Below, piece by piece: positions 8,379 to 16,611 of a stretch of DNA of 64,000 nt. Numbering within the stretch: the first letter of the stretch is position 1; each line of letters opens with the position of its first letter. The notes below the pieces were generated by a model that did not search any database, was not told where the DNA came from, and saw only the letters and a list, made by a program, of their open reading frames with translations. Source of the stretch: Vallitalea pronyensis (GTDB lineage Bacteria; Bacillota; Clostridia; Lachnospirales; Vallitaleaceae); contig NZ_CP058649.1 of assembly GCF_018141445.1 (NCBI RefSeq), positions 124,001 through 188,000 on the forward strand, read 5' to 3'. The position numbers were made by a program, and so were the translations under genes.

Positions 8379-9240
8379 CTAAGCAGCATCGTAAGCTGAT
8401 TGAGGTGTCATATAATTAACTGCACTGTGAATCCTTTCTCTGTTGTACCAGGATTCAATATATTCAAATATTGCTTTACTAGCAATATTGAAATCATAAT
8501 AATGGTGATGATGTACCTCTTCTTTTTTAATCACGGAATGAAAAGATTCTATACAAGCATTATCATACGGATTGCCTTTGCCACTAAATGATTGTATCAT
8601 ATTTTTTCTGGCGATATAGTCCATAAACTGATGGCTTGTATATTGAGTGCCAAGGTCTGTTTGGATGATAATACCCGATGTATCCTCAACATTTAAACAA
8701 GCATTTTCTACAGCCTTTATGGCTAAATCACTGGTCATTTTTTGTCCATACGCATAGCCCATTATTTTTTTGCTATAGAGATCCATTACTGAAGCTAAAT
8801 AAGTCCAACCATCTTTAATCGTATGAATATAGGTGATGTCAGTACACCATTTTTGATTAATTGTATCCGCATCAAATACTTGATTCAAAAGATTTTCACG
8901 TTCCATGACAGGTGCTTTTGAAGACAGTGGTTTATACTTCTTGACAACAATAGAACGTATTCCTAAAGAGCTCATATATCTTTGAACTCTTTTTAAACTA
9001 ACAGATTTTCCATCTTTAAAAGCATTTTGTGAATTTTAGGTGCACCATAGCGTTTTTTGCTTTTATAATATGTTTTCAAAATATCTTCTTGAAGTTGTTG
9101 ACGCTCAAGTATTCTTTTTGAAGGTACACTAAGTAGAGCTTTATAATAAGTACTTCTAGGAAATTCAACACTTTACATATAAGCTTTACAGTATATTTTT
9201 TACGATATTTAGTAATGAATTTGACAAGTTCATTTAGTGT
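8379..9240 (-). pseudogene. IS3-family transposase OrfB, frameshifted
   Basis: The intact part (8379-8975, 198 codons) has the DDE regions: CTDITYIHT, IQTDLGTQYTS and NPYDNACIESFHSVIKKE. Upstream, the expected N-terminus is readable only by changing frame. VEFPRSTYYKALLSVPSK and KKRYGAPKIHKMLL are in one frame, and KDGKSVSLKRVQRYMSSLG in another. Single-base deletions near 9157-9163 and 9014-9021 explain both breaks. The ATG at 8975 is therefore an internal codon, not a real start. The product is inactive unless the breaks are sequence errors. Confidence 0.82.
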
Positions 9241-9509
9241 TTTTTTGCGAATATGGCGGTAGCTTTTTTTAATATTTCATTCTCCATCTCAAGTTCAGCA
9301 ATACGCTTTTTCATTGATTGATAATCTTTAGCGGACATTGTCTCATCCTCAGAAACTTTAATTGGAGAAAGATTATTAATCCACTTATAGATAGTTACTG
9401 TTGCTACGCCATACTCACTACTTAATGCCGATACTGATTTGCCAGCATTATACAAATCGACTATTTGTTGTTTGAATTCATCAGAATATCTGTTACCTGT
9501 TTTGGACAT
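9234..9509 (-). CDS. IS3-family transposase OrfA
   Basis: A 91-residue protein with the helix-turn-helix of IS3 OrfA: RYSDEFKQQIVDLYNAGKSV, then YGVATVTIYKWINNL (about residues 39-53). A leucine-zipper-like helix follows, KKRIAELEMENEILKKA. It binds the terminal repeats and forms OrfAB with OrfB after a -1 shift on the A-run just before its stop. The ATG has AAAAGGAGTG upstream, a good ribosome binding site. It is intact although OrfB is broken, so it might act as a repressor of related elements. Confidence 0.88.
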   Translation of the reverse strand: MSKTGNRYSDEFKQQIVDLYNAGKSVSALSSEYGVATVTIYKWINNLSPIKVSEDETMSAKDYQSMKKRIAELEMENEILKKATAIFAKKH

Positions 9510-9650
9510 TGTTTAACACTCCTTTTCTTATGAACATTTTATCGTGTTAAACTTTTCGTGTCCATACTTATATACTAACACCACATAATTATTTTTTTCC
9601 ACACAATTTATTTGATTGATATACCAGTTGGGACACTAATCATTAATTAT

Positions 9651-11105
9651 CTATTGTTGTAGTGACCATCTTATAATTAATTGAGTCATGATATCATCAG
9701 TATGAACCTTATATTTCATCCTTTTTAGATAATATTTCTTTTCATCTCTTGGCAATATGCTACATGCAATAAAATAAGCTCTCTTATTCCATAACTCCAT
9801 TTTATTCTCTTCTTCTTTTAAGTCTCTAATCCATGATTCTCCACCAGCTATATAACTTGCTAAAATTATTTTTCTTTTTAAGCTTTCAGGAACAGTTCTA
9901 TAAATATCTATTAATTTATCGATATGGTTTAATTTATTATTCGTTACAAATAAACTTAATAATGAGATTTGAAAGAATTCATTTATTTTAACGATTTCAT
10001 TATTCAATAATTCTATAATACGATTACCTGTTTTATGCATTATTGTCTTTTCACTACAGCTAACTGCTGAAATAAAATAATGACATATATCACTGATTGC
10101 TGGGATTAATCGTTCAAAATTTTCTATTGTTACTTCAATTGCATTGTCAGTACCAACTTGTGAAAGCCTTCTATAGAACCATCTCAGTCTAGAATAATTA
10201 GGAAGCTGTTCTTCTAAATATAATTCAACTAGATTTCTTAAAGCTTCTTCTGAAAATTTAGAACGCTCCTCTTCATCGAGATCTTTAATATTAATTTTGG
10301 CATATGGATTACCACTTGTTTTTTGGCTTAGGATTGCAAGAATCTCTCTTTCATCATTACTAATTGGGTTATCATTTAACATTTGAAGATATTTATCTTC
10401 AAATTCATCTAGCGTAAAAACTCTAGTCTTTTGTTTTTGCATCATAAGACGTTGTTGTTTATCTAACATATTTGCTACTTCATATATTATTTTTGTTGCA
10501 TCATTTTCTCTGTCACAAAAAATTAAAATATCATCTGAATATCTGCAATATTCATATTTTCTCATTTTAAATCCGCTATCAATTGGAATTAAAGTCATTT
10601 CCGCTAATATATGAGCAAAGTGGGGACCGATTGGAATACCCCTTGATACTCCTTGTGTACAAGATTCGAGTAAAGAAATAATTGATTTTTTAGCTTCATT
10701 AGGAAATCCACAGCTAATAAGTTGATTCTCAACAATATGATGATATATCTGGTTATAGAAATCTGCAATATCTATATAAATAACAAATTTGTGTTTCTTA
10801 GCTTGAGATAAAGAATGCTTCCAAAATTTTTTCCACGCATCATTGTCTTTATATAGCCCTCCGTCTACAGTTGGCGAAAACCTATAACTGAAAACCCTTT
10901 TCTCACTCTCTACATCTCTTTTTTCTTCAATTTTTTTACCGAATTGATAGAGTATTGCAGATATCATTATACTATCTATTGGATCTAACTGAGTTGACAC
11001 TCTATAAGAATATTGTGATTTTGGAATTAAGAATCTTCTGTTAGACTGCCAATTATAATTCCCAATGTCAATTTTAATGAGTTTACTTACGATATCTTCT
11101 TCCAT
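9651..11105 (-). CDS. Reverse transcriptase of the defence (Abi/DRT, unknown-group) type
   Basis: A 484-residue frame with a reverse transcriptase core. VIYIDIADFYNQIYHH (about 108-123) is palm motif A with D112. GIPIGPHFAHILAEM (about 156-170) is motif B. YCRYSDDILIFC has the YSDD active site at 189-192, followed by a KQKTRVF-type motif. The SYRVSTQLDPIDSI segment near 33-46 and the long helical C-terminal half (about 280-484) are typical of Abi-like and unknown-group RTs that act in phage defence, not of group II introns, which would have maturase and HNH parts. Retron features were not seen. The true N-terminus probably lies at 11211 in another frame (see the next entry). It stands next to a Gabija-like pair. 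Which DRT class it belongs to is not resolved. Confidence 0.85.
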   Translation of the reverse strand: MEEDIVSKLIKIDIGNYNWQSNRRFLIPKSQYSYRVSTQLDPIDSIMISAILYQFGKKIEEKRDVESEKRVFSYRFSPTVDGGLYKDNDAWKKFWKHSLSQAKKHKFVIYIDIADFYNQIYHHIVENQLISCGFPNEAKKSIISLLESCTQGVSRGIPIGPHFAHILAEMTLIPIDSGFKMRKYEYCRYSDDILIFCDRENDATKIIYEVANMLDKQQRLMMQKQKTRVFTLDEFEDKYLQMLNDNPISNDEREILAILSQKTSGNPYAKINIKDLDEEERSKFSEEALRNLVELYLEEQLPNYSRLRWFYRRLSQVGTDNAIEVTIENFERLIPAISDICHYFISAVSCSEKTIMHKTGNRIIELLNNEIVKINEFFQISLLSLFVTNNKLNHIDKLIDIYRTVPESLKRKIILASYIAGGESWIRDLKEEENKMELWNKRAYFIACSILPRDEKKYYLKRMKYKVHTDDIMTQLIIRWSLQQ

Positions 11106-11211
11106 ATCGCTTATTACTTCTATTTCTTTAGGTCTAGGAAATAAATCAGTATCACTTTCTTTAATATAGATGTTTTATAGCCCATCTTATTGACTGTTCT
11201 TCTAATTTCAT
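11106..11211 (-). pseudogene. N-terminal part of the reverse transcriptase, separated by a frameshift
   Basis: An ATG at 11211 with GAGGGAATT upstream starts MKLEEQSIRWAIKHLY and runs into a TAA. In the neighbouring frame IKESDTDLFPRPKEIEVISD leads straight into the RT frame. The joined sequence, with an AIKHL segment followed by DTDLFPRP, matches the N-terminus usual for Abi-type RTs. One extra T near 11165 accounts for the break. Either the RT is a pseudogene that can start only weakly at the ATG at 11105, or the base is an assembly error. Confidence 0.68.
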
Positions 11212-11480
11212 AATTCCCTCCAATTCCCAGTACATTATAACTATTATAAAGGAACATAGTAATACCCTTTATCTAAGTATATCTAATAGCATTAATACTA
11301 GCAATATCTCGTAGATATAATTAATTCTAAATACTTATGAAATACTAAAAAAATATTTGAAATAATTATTGTCGCCTTATTAACCATATGATAAAATTCA
11401 ACTCCAAAGTTATATAGGATATAGGGGAATTCCTTAGTATAGAGAGCACTATTACCTTAATCACAAGAAAGCTAAATAGT

Positions 11481-11665
11481 CCCATCACCAGTATGTATAA
11501 TTTACTGTGCTTAGTTACCGATATGCTATACAATGGTAATTTACACCTATTTATATATAACGGCTATCTTGTATTATGTCTTGTTTATATTAGAGGTTTA
11601 CTATTATGAATAGTTTTAGAGGGAACGGGCTTAATCTTTACGCATATGTTAAATATTATCTAACA
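11481..11665 (+). pseudogene. Rhs core/tip remnant
   Basis: On the plus strand PITSMYNLL (about 11481-11507) resembles the ITGxYYL motif of an Rhs core. About 85 bases later RFTIMNSFRGNGLNLYAYV (about 11594-11650) matches the GRFTQEDSFRGDGLNLYAYV segment of the large Rhs protein, then reading is lost. The second match is unambiguous. The fragment points opposite to all neighbouring genes. The remaining parts of the gene-free stretch 11212-11682 show AT-rich sequence that should contain the promoter of the reverse transcriptase, but I cannot name its boxes. Confidence 0.72.
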
Positions 11666-11682
11666 TTAACTTTGAGATAACT

Positions 11683-13710
11683 CTATTCAATCATAATAAC
11701 TGTCCATTCATCATCATTTAAATTTCCATCTAAATATTCATCATACTTTTCTTTACTTATTCCATATCCAATAACACCTCTAGGACGTGTCACCGCCACA
11801 TACACCAATTTGGAATATTGCTTAATCCGATTTATTCTTAACTGAGTTGATTTAATTTTATTTTGTCTTTTTTTTATACCATGTGTTTTGCCTTTCGATT
11901 TAATACAGTAAATCTCGTCTTCAAGTTGTTTGATTTCATCTATATTTTTTTCTATTAACTCAGAGACATTCTTACCTGCCAATACTTCATGAAGTATATC
12001 TGATTCATAATTTGAGTCGTAAAAGGTTTCTAGAAAAAGTGTTGCATCATGTGTTTCACCCTTTACAGAATGAGCACTACATATTTTTGGACTATATCCC
12101 ATAACATCACAATTTACACATCGTTCCTCTGGATTCTCTGCATTTGTATTGTTCATCGAATTGAATTTGTAACTATCTTCTAATGTTAATTTAGTTATGG
12201 ATATATGAAACAAAGCTGTAAAACTTATCAAATAGTGATTAAATGCTTTACAAAACTCTTTATTTTGGTTATTGAATAATAACTCACACCACCTAAATAA
12301 ATATAATCTTAATTTTTGGTACTCTGCAATATTTTCTTCTTTTAAATAGTTTAATAATTTAGTTCTACTTATAATATGTTCATTTATTTTGATTGTAGCT
12401 TCATTTAAAATGGTAACTAAATAATCAATCAAATTTCGTGTAATTTCATAATAGCTAATAGAGTTACCTTCTATATATTCATCTTTATTATATTGCATGA
12501 GTTCAAAATTTGGGCAATATGAACTAAGTGTAGTTTTCTCTTTATCCTTATGAAATTTCCTCCAAGATATAACTTTAAAATTTATATTATTAATAACTGA
12601 CTCATTTACAAATACTTTATTTAAGTATTCTGAAAAAGCTTGTATAACACAACATTTCCGTTTTGACTTATCATATACTAACAAAACAGGTTTATAATCC
12701 TTAAATCTCGAATTAAGTCCGACTATTTGAATATTATCAATTGAAAATCTTGAAGCCATTTTTGCATTAAGTCTACTTAATCGATTACTTCCATTAATCG
12801 TGTATATATTTTTTCTCTCTTGCCAAACACTTCTACCATAAACAATATTATTATATATAGCTTGATTATTGTCTCCAAGTCGCTGATAACAAATATCAGC
12901 ATTATGATTACATATAAATAGATTTTCTAGTAATTCATATTGATGATTATCCATATCCTGCATTTCATCTACAAAAATGTATTTAAATTTGCTTTGCAAA
13001 ATACTAGTAATAATAGGGAATTTACTAATATACATAGAAGCTAAATAATATGCATCATCATAATGTAAAATACCCTTTTTAAGTAATGAAATCTTCATGT
13101 CTATAAGACCTTTATAGCTTGAAGATTCCTTATTCTTTAGTATAAAACCATCTTCTGTACCACTAATATAATAAACCAAATTACTATTATTATTTAGTCT
13201 AATCTTTTTTAATAAATCTATTGGGTCATGTTGGTTTTCTAACCATTTTTTCAATCTATAATTTGATAGATGCTTGTAATAATCTTTTATTGCCTGATAA
13301 TAGTTTTCCTCATCTATACTTATAATTTTATTTTTACAAATACTTTCATAATATGGTAGGGCTAAGTATTTGTTTACAAAACTTTGGATTGTGCCTATAA
13401 AGTTTGGATAAGAAAATAATTTAGGACAATACAATTTAATTTTATCTATTATCTCTTCAACTGCTGTATTCGTATGAGAAATAACTAAAACAGCTTGATT
13501 ATTTTTAAGAGGTAAGTGTTTTTCTAACACTAATAATTTAGCTAATAGTAATGTTGTTTTGCCACTACCTGGTACTGCCATTAAATCTAGAGTATTAAAA
13601 TCTCGTATATAAGCACATCTAGATTCATCAAATGACTTACCTTCCCCCAAAAGTATTTGCTCTGAATATTTAATATCTGATTCATTTACTTTTATATTAC
13701 TTGCTTGCAT
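11683..13710 (-). CDS. UvrD-like superfamily 1 helicase, GajB-like
   Basis: A 675-residue helicase. The ATG at 13710 is chosen with GAGGCG upstream; a TTG at 13725 is also possible. It overlaps the stop of the upstream OLD gene, so the two are translated together. Motifs are Walker A VPGSGKTT (about residue 46), VISHTNTAVEEI (Ia), VDEMQDMD (about 250, Walker B), GDNNQAIYN (III), SAHSVKGETHDATLFLE (V) and YVAVTRPRGVIGYG (VI). A Cys cluster (CVNCDVMGYSPKIC) precedes motif V. In Gabija, GajB is such a helicase that senses or processes DNA ends and activates the GajA nuclease. The original GajB is about 494 residues, so this one is long. Other OLD-UvrD pairs exist, so the Gabija call is likely but not proven. 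Confidence 0.8.
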   Translation of the reverse strand: MQASNIKVNESDIKYSEQILLGEGKSFDESRCAYIRDFNTLDLMAVPGSGKTTLLLAKLLVLEKHLPLKNNQAVLVISHTNTAVEEIIDKIKLYCPKLFSYPNFIGTIQSFVNKYLALPYYESICKNKIISIDEENYYQAIKDYYKHLSNYRLKKWLENQHDPIDLLKKIRLNNNSNLVYYISGTEDGFILKNKESSSYKGLIDMKISLLKKGILHYDDAYYLASMYISKFPIITSILQSKFKYIFVDEMQDMDNHQYELLENLFICNHNADICYQRLGDNNQAIYNNIVYGRSVWQERKNIYTINGSNRLSRLNAKMASRFSIDNIQIVGLNSRFKDYKPVLLVYDKSKRKCCVIQAFSEYLNKVFVNESVINNINFKVISWRKFHKDKEKTTLSSYCPNFELMQYNKDEYIEGNSISYYEITRNLIDYLVTILNEATIKINEHIISRTKLLNYLKEENIAEYQKLRLYLFRWCELLFNNQNKEFCKAFNHYLISFTALFHISITKLTLEDSYKFNSMNNTNAENPEERCVNCDVMGYSPKICSAHSVKGETHDATLFLETFYDSNYESDILHEVLAGKNVSELIEKNIDEIKQLEDEIYCIKSKGKTHGIKKRQNKIKSTQLRINRIKQYSKLVYVAVTRPRGVIGYGISKEKYDEYLDGNLNDDEWTVIMIE

Positions 13711-15466
13711 ATATAATCGCCTCAACTATGTGTTTCATTGTATCGTCACTCTCAAGCTGATTTAAATTAATACTTATATCATTTTTCTCTATTGCTGTTG
13801 CCAACCTAAATGCAATCTCTGATTTCTTGAGGGATTTTTTAAGTAGCTTTTCTGCAAGTTGATTTTCAAAGTCTGTCCAATTACTTTTATTATGAACGTT
13901 TTTAGTAATTCTTCTGAAAGTTTCTCCAATAACAATTGATTTCATCAGACACCATTCTAAAGTCCATTCTTTTGCAATAAAAAGTTTTGCGGGTTCTTCA
14001 TAATTATTTTGCTTCTGTATAACAGCTTCCTGACAATTAAGTTTGTATATATCATTATTGATTTTGGTGTAAACTTTTTTAGAATTATTAATATCCTCTT
14101 GATAAGCTGGCATATCACAATCAGTAATTACAGATATGTGAATTCCCATCTTTCTATTGTCTTTTCTTGAAAAAATTTTATAATAATTTGAAAACCCTAA
14201 ATTCCCAACATTAATTATGGATACCTCATTATCAACCAAATTATAACCAATTTTGTCAGCTATAACAGGAATAATTAATTCTTCGGACCAACCTTCAACT
14301 AAAATTAATCCTTTTGCAAATAGAAGATTTGATTTTGTCACATCTAGAAATTTTTCTAAAAAGACATAATTTCGTTTATCTAAATTTGTAAATTTACTAG
14401 AAAGTGCATATGCAAAATTATTTCTACATATTATTTGGTTTTCTAGTGGTACTTTTGAAGCGAGATTAGGACTATGAGATGTTAGTATTAACTGAGTATT
14501 TTTCTGTTTGATTAAATTTTTTATTACTTTTAGTTGAACTTGAGGATGAAGGTGTGCCTCAATTTCTTCTATAAGTCCAAGCCTAAGACCTGTCCAATCC
14601 TGTTTATTTAAATGTATCAATTCTGAAGCCATAAACAATCTATTTAGTGAACCTAATCCAGGATTATTTATTCCATTTAATGATAACTCTAGACTTTCTA
14701 ATATTTTTTTGATTTCAGCTTTTGTTGTATCAATAATTGACTCACTATCTTTATTAAAAAACCCCTTGATTGTCTTATCAATGTTGTTTTTTAAAATCTT
14801 ACCATTTTGGTCAGGTATTAAAGTTTTCCCATTATTGTCTTTACCCTCAAAGTATAATCTAATAGATTTATTAAAACTTTCATATATTTTCAACAAAAGA
14901 TGCTCATCAACACCCTTAAAAGCTTCATGACCTTGAAAAATTTGAGACAATCGAGAATTTCTTTTTGGTATTAATTCTGATTGTACATCTCTAAGTGGCT
15001 TTAAATATGTCACTTTTAAAAACTCTCTAGCTTCAGCAGGTAAAACTTTACCAATTTTATCACTACCTGCTCTTACATCAGATGGTAAAATCTTACCATC
15101 TTTTTTATACACCCTATATATTACATTTAATATAGGTTCAAATTCATCACTAAATTCCTCACGACTAAGAAATTCAACAAAATTTTTAGCTTCTTCTTCA
15201 CTAAGACCTCTAAACTTAAGTTCTATTCTTAACTCATCAGATGACTTGTAAAAATCATTATCAACGATACGTATCCAATCATAGCTTGATGTTTTAAGCA
15301 CTATTTTTATTGCGTCTATAATTCCAGTCTTACCAGAATCATTTTCACCAATAACTAAATTTAGTCCTTTATTAAAGCATATATCTAAATCTGGCTTATC
15401 TAAGTCTAAATCCCCATTTGATCCATATTTTCTAAAATTCCACAACTTCAAATTATATAAATACAT
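13697..15466 (-). CDS. OLD-family ATP-dependent endonuclease with TOPRIM domain, GajA-like
   Basis: A 589-residue protein close in length to GajA (about 578). It starts with an SMC/RecF-type N-terminus (KLWNFRKYG) and has Walker A GENDSGKT (40-47), an ABC signature-like LGSLNRL (271-277), Walker B LGLIEEIEAHLHPQ (296-309) and a switch region TSHSPNLAS. The C-terminal TOPRIM nuclease is seen in LVEGWSEE (E391) and VITDCDMPAY (D449, D451). Class 2 OLD proteins next to a UvrD-type helicase are the Gabija phage-defence system, where GajA nicks DNA when nucleotide levels fall. It is the first gene of the pair. The 14-29 base overlap with the helicase gene argues for one unit. No frameshift is visible, so the system may be active. 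Confidence 0.85.
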   Translation of the reverse strand: MYLYNLKLWNFRKYGSNGDLDLDKPDLDICFNKGLNLVIGENDSGKTGIIDAIKIVLKTSSYDWIRIVDNDFYKSSDELRIELKFRGLSEEEAKNFVEFLSREEFSDEFEPILNVIYRVYKKDGKILPSDVRAGSDKIGKVLPAEAREFLKVTYLKPLRDVQSELIPKRNSRLSQIFQGHEAFKGVDEHLLLKIYESFNKSIRLYFEGKDNNGKTLIPDQNGKILKNNIDKTIKGFFNKDSESIIDTTKAEIKKILESLELSLNGINNPGLGSLNRLFMASELIHLNKQDWTGLRLGLIEEIEAHLHPQVQLKVIKNLIKQKNTQLILTSHSPNLASKVPLENQIICRNNFAYALSSKFTNLDKRNYVFLEKFLDVTKSNLLFAKGLILVEGWSEELIIPVIADKIGYNLVDNEVSIINVGNLGFSNYYKIFSRKDNRKMGIHISVITDCDMPAYQEDINNSKKVYTKINNDIYKLNCQEAVIQKQNNYEEPAKLFIAKEWTLEWCLMKSIVIGETFRRITKNVHNKSNWTDFENQLAEKLLKKSLKKSEIAFRLATAIEKNDISINLNQLESDDTMKHIVEAIIYASK

Positions 15467-15815
15467 CTTCTCACCCTCATTTTATTAATTTTATTAAGTA
15501 TTGCTATTATTAGATAATCATATGGTATTTGGATTGTTTATAACCTACATCTAAACTTTATAGTTTGTATATTGTGGACCTATTTATAATTTTAACATAA
15601 TAAGTCTAAAAATCAATAATAATAGTTTATTATATATCATCAATAGTTAGTCACCCAAAGGGCAGTAAAGAAAAAAGAAGTGGGTTGTTCTTTGAAGTTT
15701 CTCTGTAGGATTCTTTGAAGTCGTTATTTTCTTCAAGCATTTTAATAAAGCAGAAATATACGTACATTGTATACATAGTATCTAGTATAATAACTCTCTA
15801 TCCTTTGCCTCATAA

Positions 15816-15932
15816 GATGGTTCTTGGTTTTTTGCCCCATAAGGAAGACCCTGAAAAGCTTTTCCCACCAAAAGACCTTAGAACCACTTCTGATGCTTAC
15901 GACCCTAGTGGTCTTCACTGGATGGCTACTGG
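15816..15932 (+). repeat. Border repeat, copy D
   Basis: This is the best-preserved copy, with GGAAGACCCTGAAAAGC at about 15844, then AAAAGACCTTAGAACC and GACCCTAGTGGTCTTCACTGG at about 15901. One plus-strand frame reads LPHKEDPEKLFPPKDLR and AYDPSGLHWMATG. The same frame in copy A is broken by a TAG, so the repeat may descend from coding sequence. It lies 3' of the Rhs immunity gene and its terminator. The rest of 15467-16072 has only the presumed promoter of the OLD gene near 15470-15640, whose boxes I cannot assign, and the terminator at 15988. Confidence 0.7.
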
Positions 15933-15987
15933 TTTCAAATGGATAATATGTATATAGAGTGCCTATTACTTAGATAAAAATAAAATC

Positions 15988-16027
15988 AAAGCAGTGATAT
16001 GACTGCACCTGTCAAATCCACTGCTTT
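15988..16027 (-). terminator. Terminator of the Rhs surface operon
   Basis: AAAGCAGTG and CACTGCTTT pair perfectly over nine bases. On the minus strand they are followed by GATTTTATTTTTATCT. It lies 46 bases after the stop of the immunity gene, so it should end the long surface-protein transcript. Confidence 0.7.
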
Positions 16028-16072
16028 ATAAGTTTTACATATGATTAGTTCATTTAATATACTATTTAGCTC

Positions 16073-16594
16073 TTATTGAGCAAGCTTATTTTTAAGCTTA
16101 TTGATTAATTCTAGCTCGTAACTATAATCAACCTTGCATCCAAAATATCCTTGAACTTTGAGAAAAAATTCGTTAGCTGATTCTAATAGCATTTCAAAAA
16201 ATTCATTCTTTGGAAGAGTTAATTGTGTTGTGGTAGTTGATTCTATAGTGAATAATACTAAATTATTACTAAGGTTTTTAAGCTTTAATTTTATCGGTTG
16301 GTCTGGAAAATAAACTTCTGCTTCTTGATTATTTAAGGTATCATTTACTAAATTAACGAGGTATGCCCAAAGTTGATCTATTATGTCCCAATAAGTAAAA
16401 TCCATCAATATAGTACCATTATATTCTAAGTAGATAACTCCTTCAATATATTCACTCTCAATATCTTTAACGATGGTTTTTATTGTGTTTTCATCATCTA
16501 ATTCTATAAAAAAACGATTGTAATTATTATTTATTATAGATAAGTCTTCTATTAGTTTATTTGGATATTTTATATAAGAGCTAATATTAAACAT
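16073..16594 (-). CDS. Putative immunity protein of the large Rhs toxin
   Basis: A 173-residue acidic, cytoplasmic protein without signal or membrane segments. The ATG at 16594 has AAGGAGGTAAAATCT upstream. It begins 17 bases after the stop of the 2284-codon Rhs gene, the position where cognate immunity genes sit. Its sequence (SYIKYPNKLIEDLSIINNN, a run of four Thr near residue 120) is not a family I recognise. The role, binding and blocking the C-terminal toxin domain of the neighbouring Rhs protein, is inferred from location, size and acidity. It is the last gene of the operon before a terminator and a border repeat. Confidence 0.68.
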   Translation of the reverse strand: MFNISSYIKYPNKLIEDLSIINNNYNRFFIELDDENTIKTIVKDIESEYIEGVIYLEYNGTILMDFTYWDIIDQLWAYLVNLVNDTLNNQEAEVYFPDQPIKLKLKNLSNNLVLFTIESTTTTQLTLPKNEFFEMLLESANEFFLKVQGYFGCKVDYSYELELINKLKNKLAQ

Positions 16595-16611
16595 AGATTT
16601 TACCTCCTTAG

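Larger units (their letters stand above)
8346..9564 (-). mobile_element. IS3-family insertion sequence, complete ends, inactive transposase
   Basis: The element is about 1.2 kb, bounded by inverted repeats TAGACACAAAAAGTTTAAC (8346-8364) and, on the other strand, TGGACACGAAAAGTTTAAC (9546-9564); 17 of 19 positions agree. It encodes OrfA (9234-9509) and OrfB (about 8379-9240) on the minus strand. A slippery run of seven A at the end of orfA would allow the programmed -1 shift typical of IS3 elements. OrfB has two apparent single-base deletions, so the copy should not transpose by itself. I could not recognise a clear target duplication. Confidence 0.85.

Noticed and set aside
8341..9570. Target-site duplication around the IS3 element
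   Set aside because: The bases next to the two ends do not match in a convincing 3-4 base repeat.
9651..11211. Retron or group II intron as the origin of the reverse transcriptase
   Set aside because: No maturase, HNH part or intron RNA ends, and no retron-type msr/msd repeats were visible; the long helical C-terminus fits Abi/DRT proteins better.
15715..15957. An 80-codon plus-strand frame over the border repeat
   Set aside because: No ribosome binding site and a low-quality N-terminus; the readable part is the repeat itself, and the same frame is broken in another copy. Treated as a repeat, not a gene.
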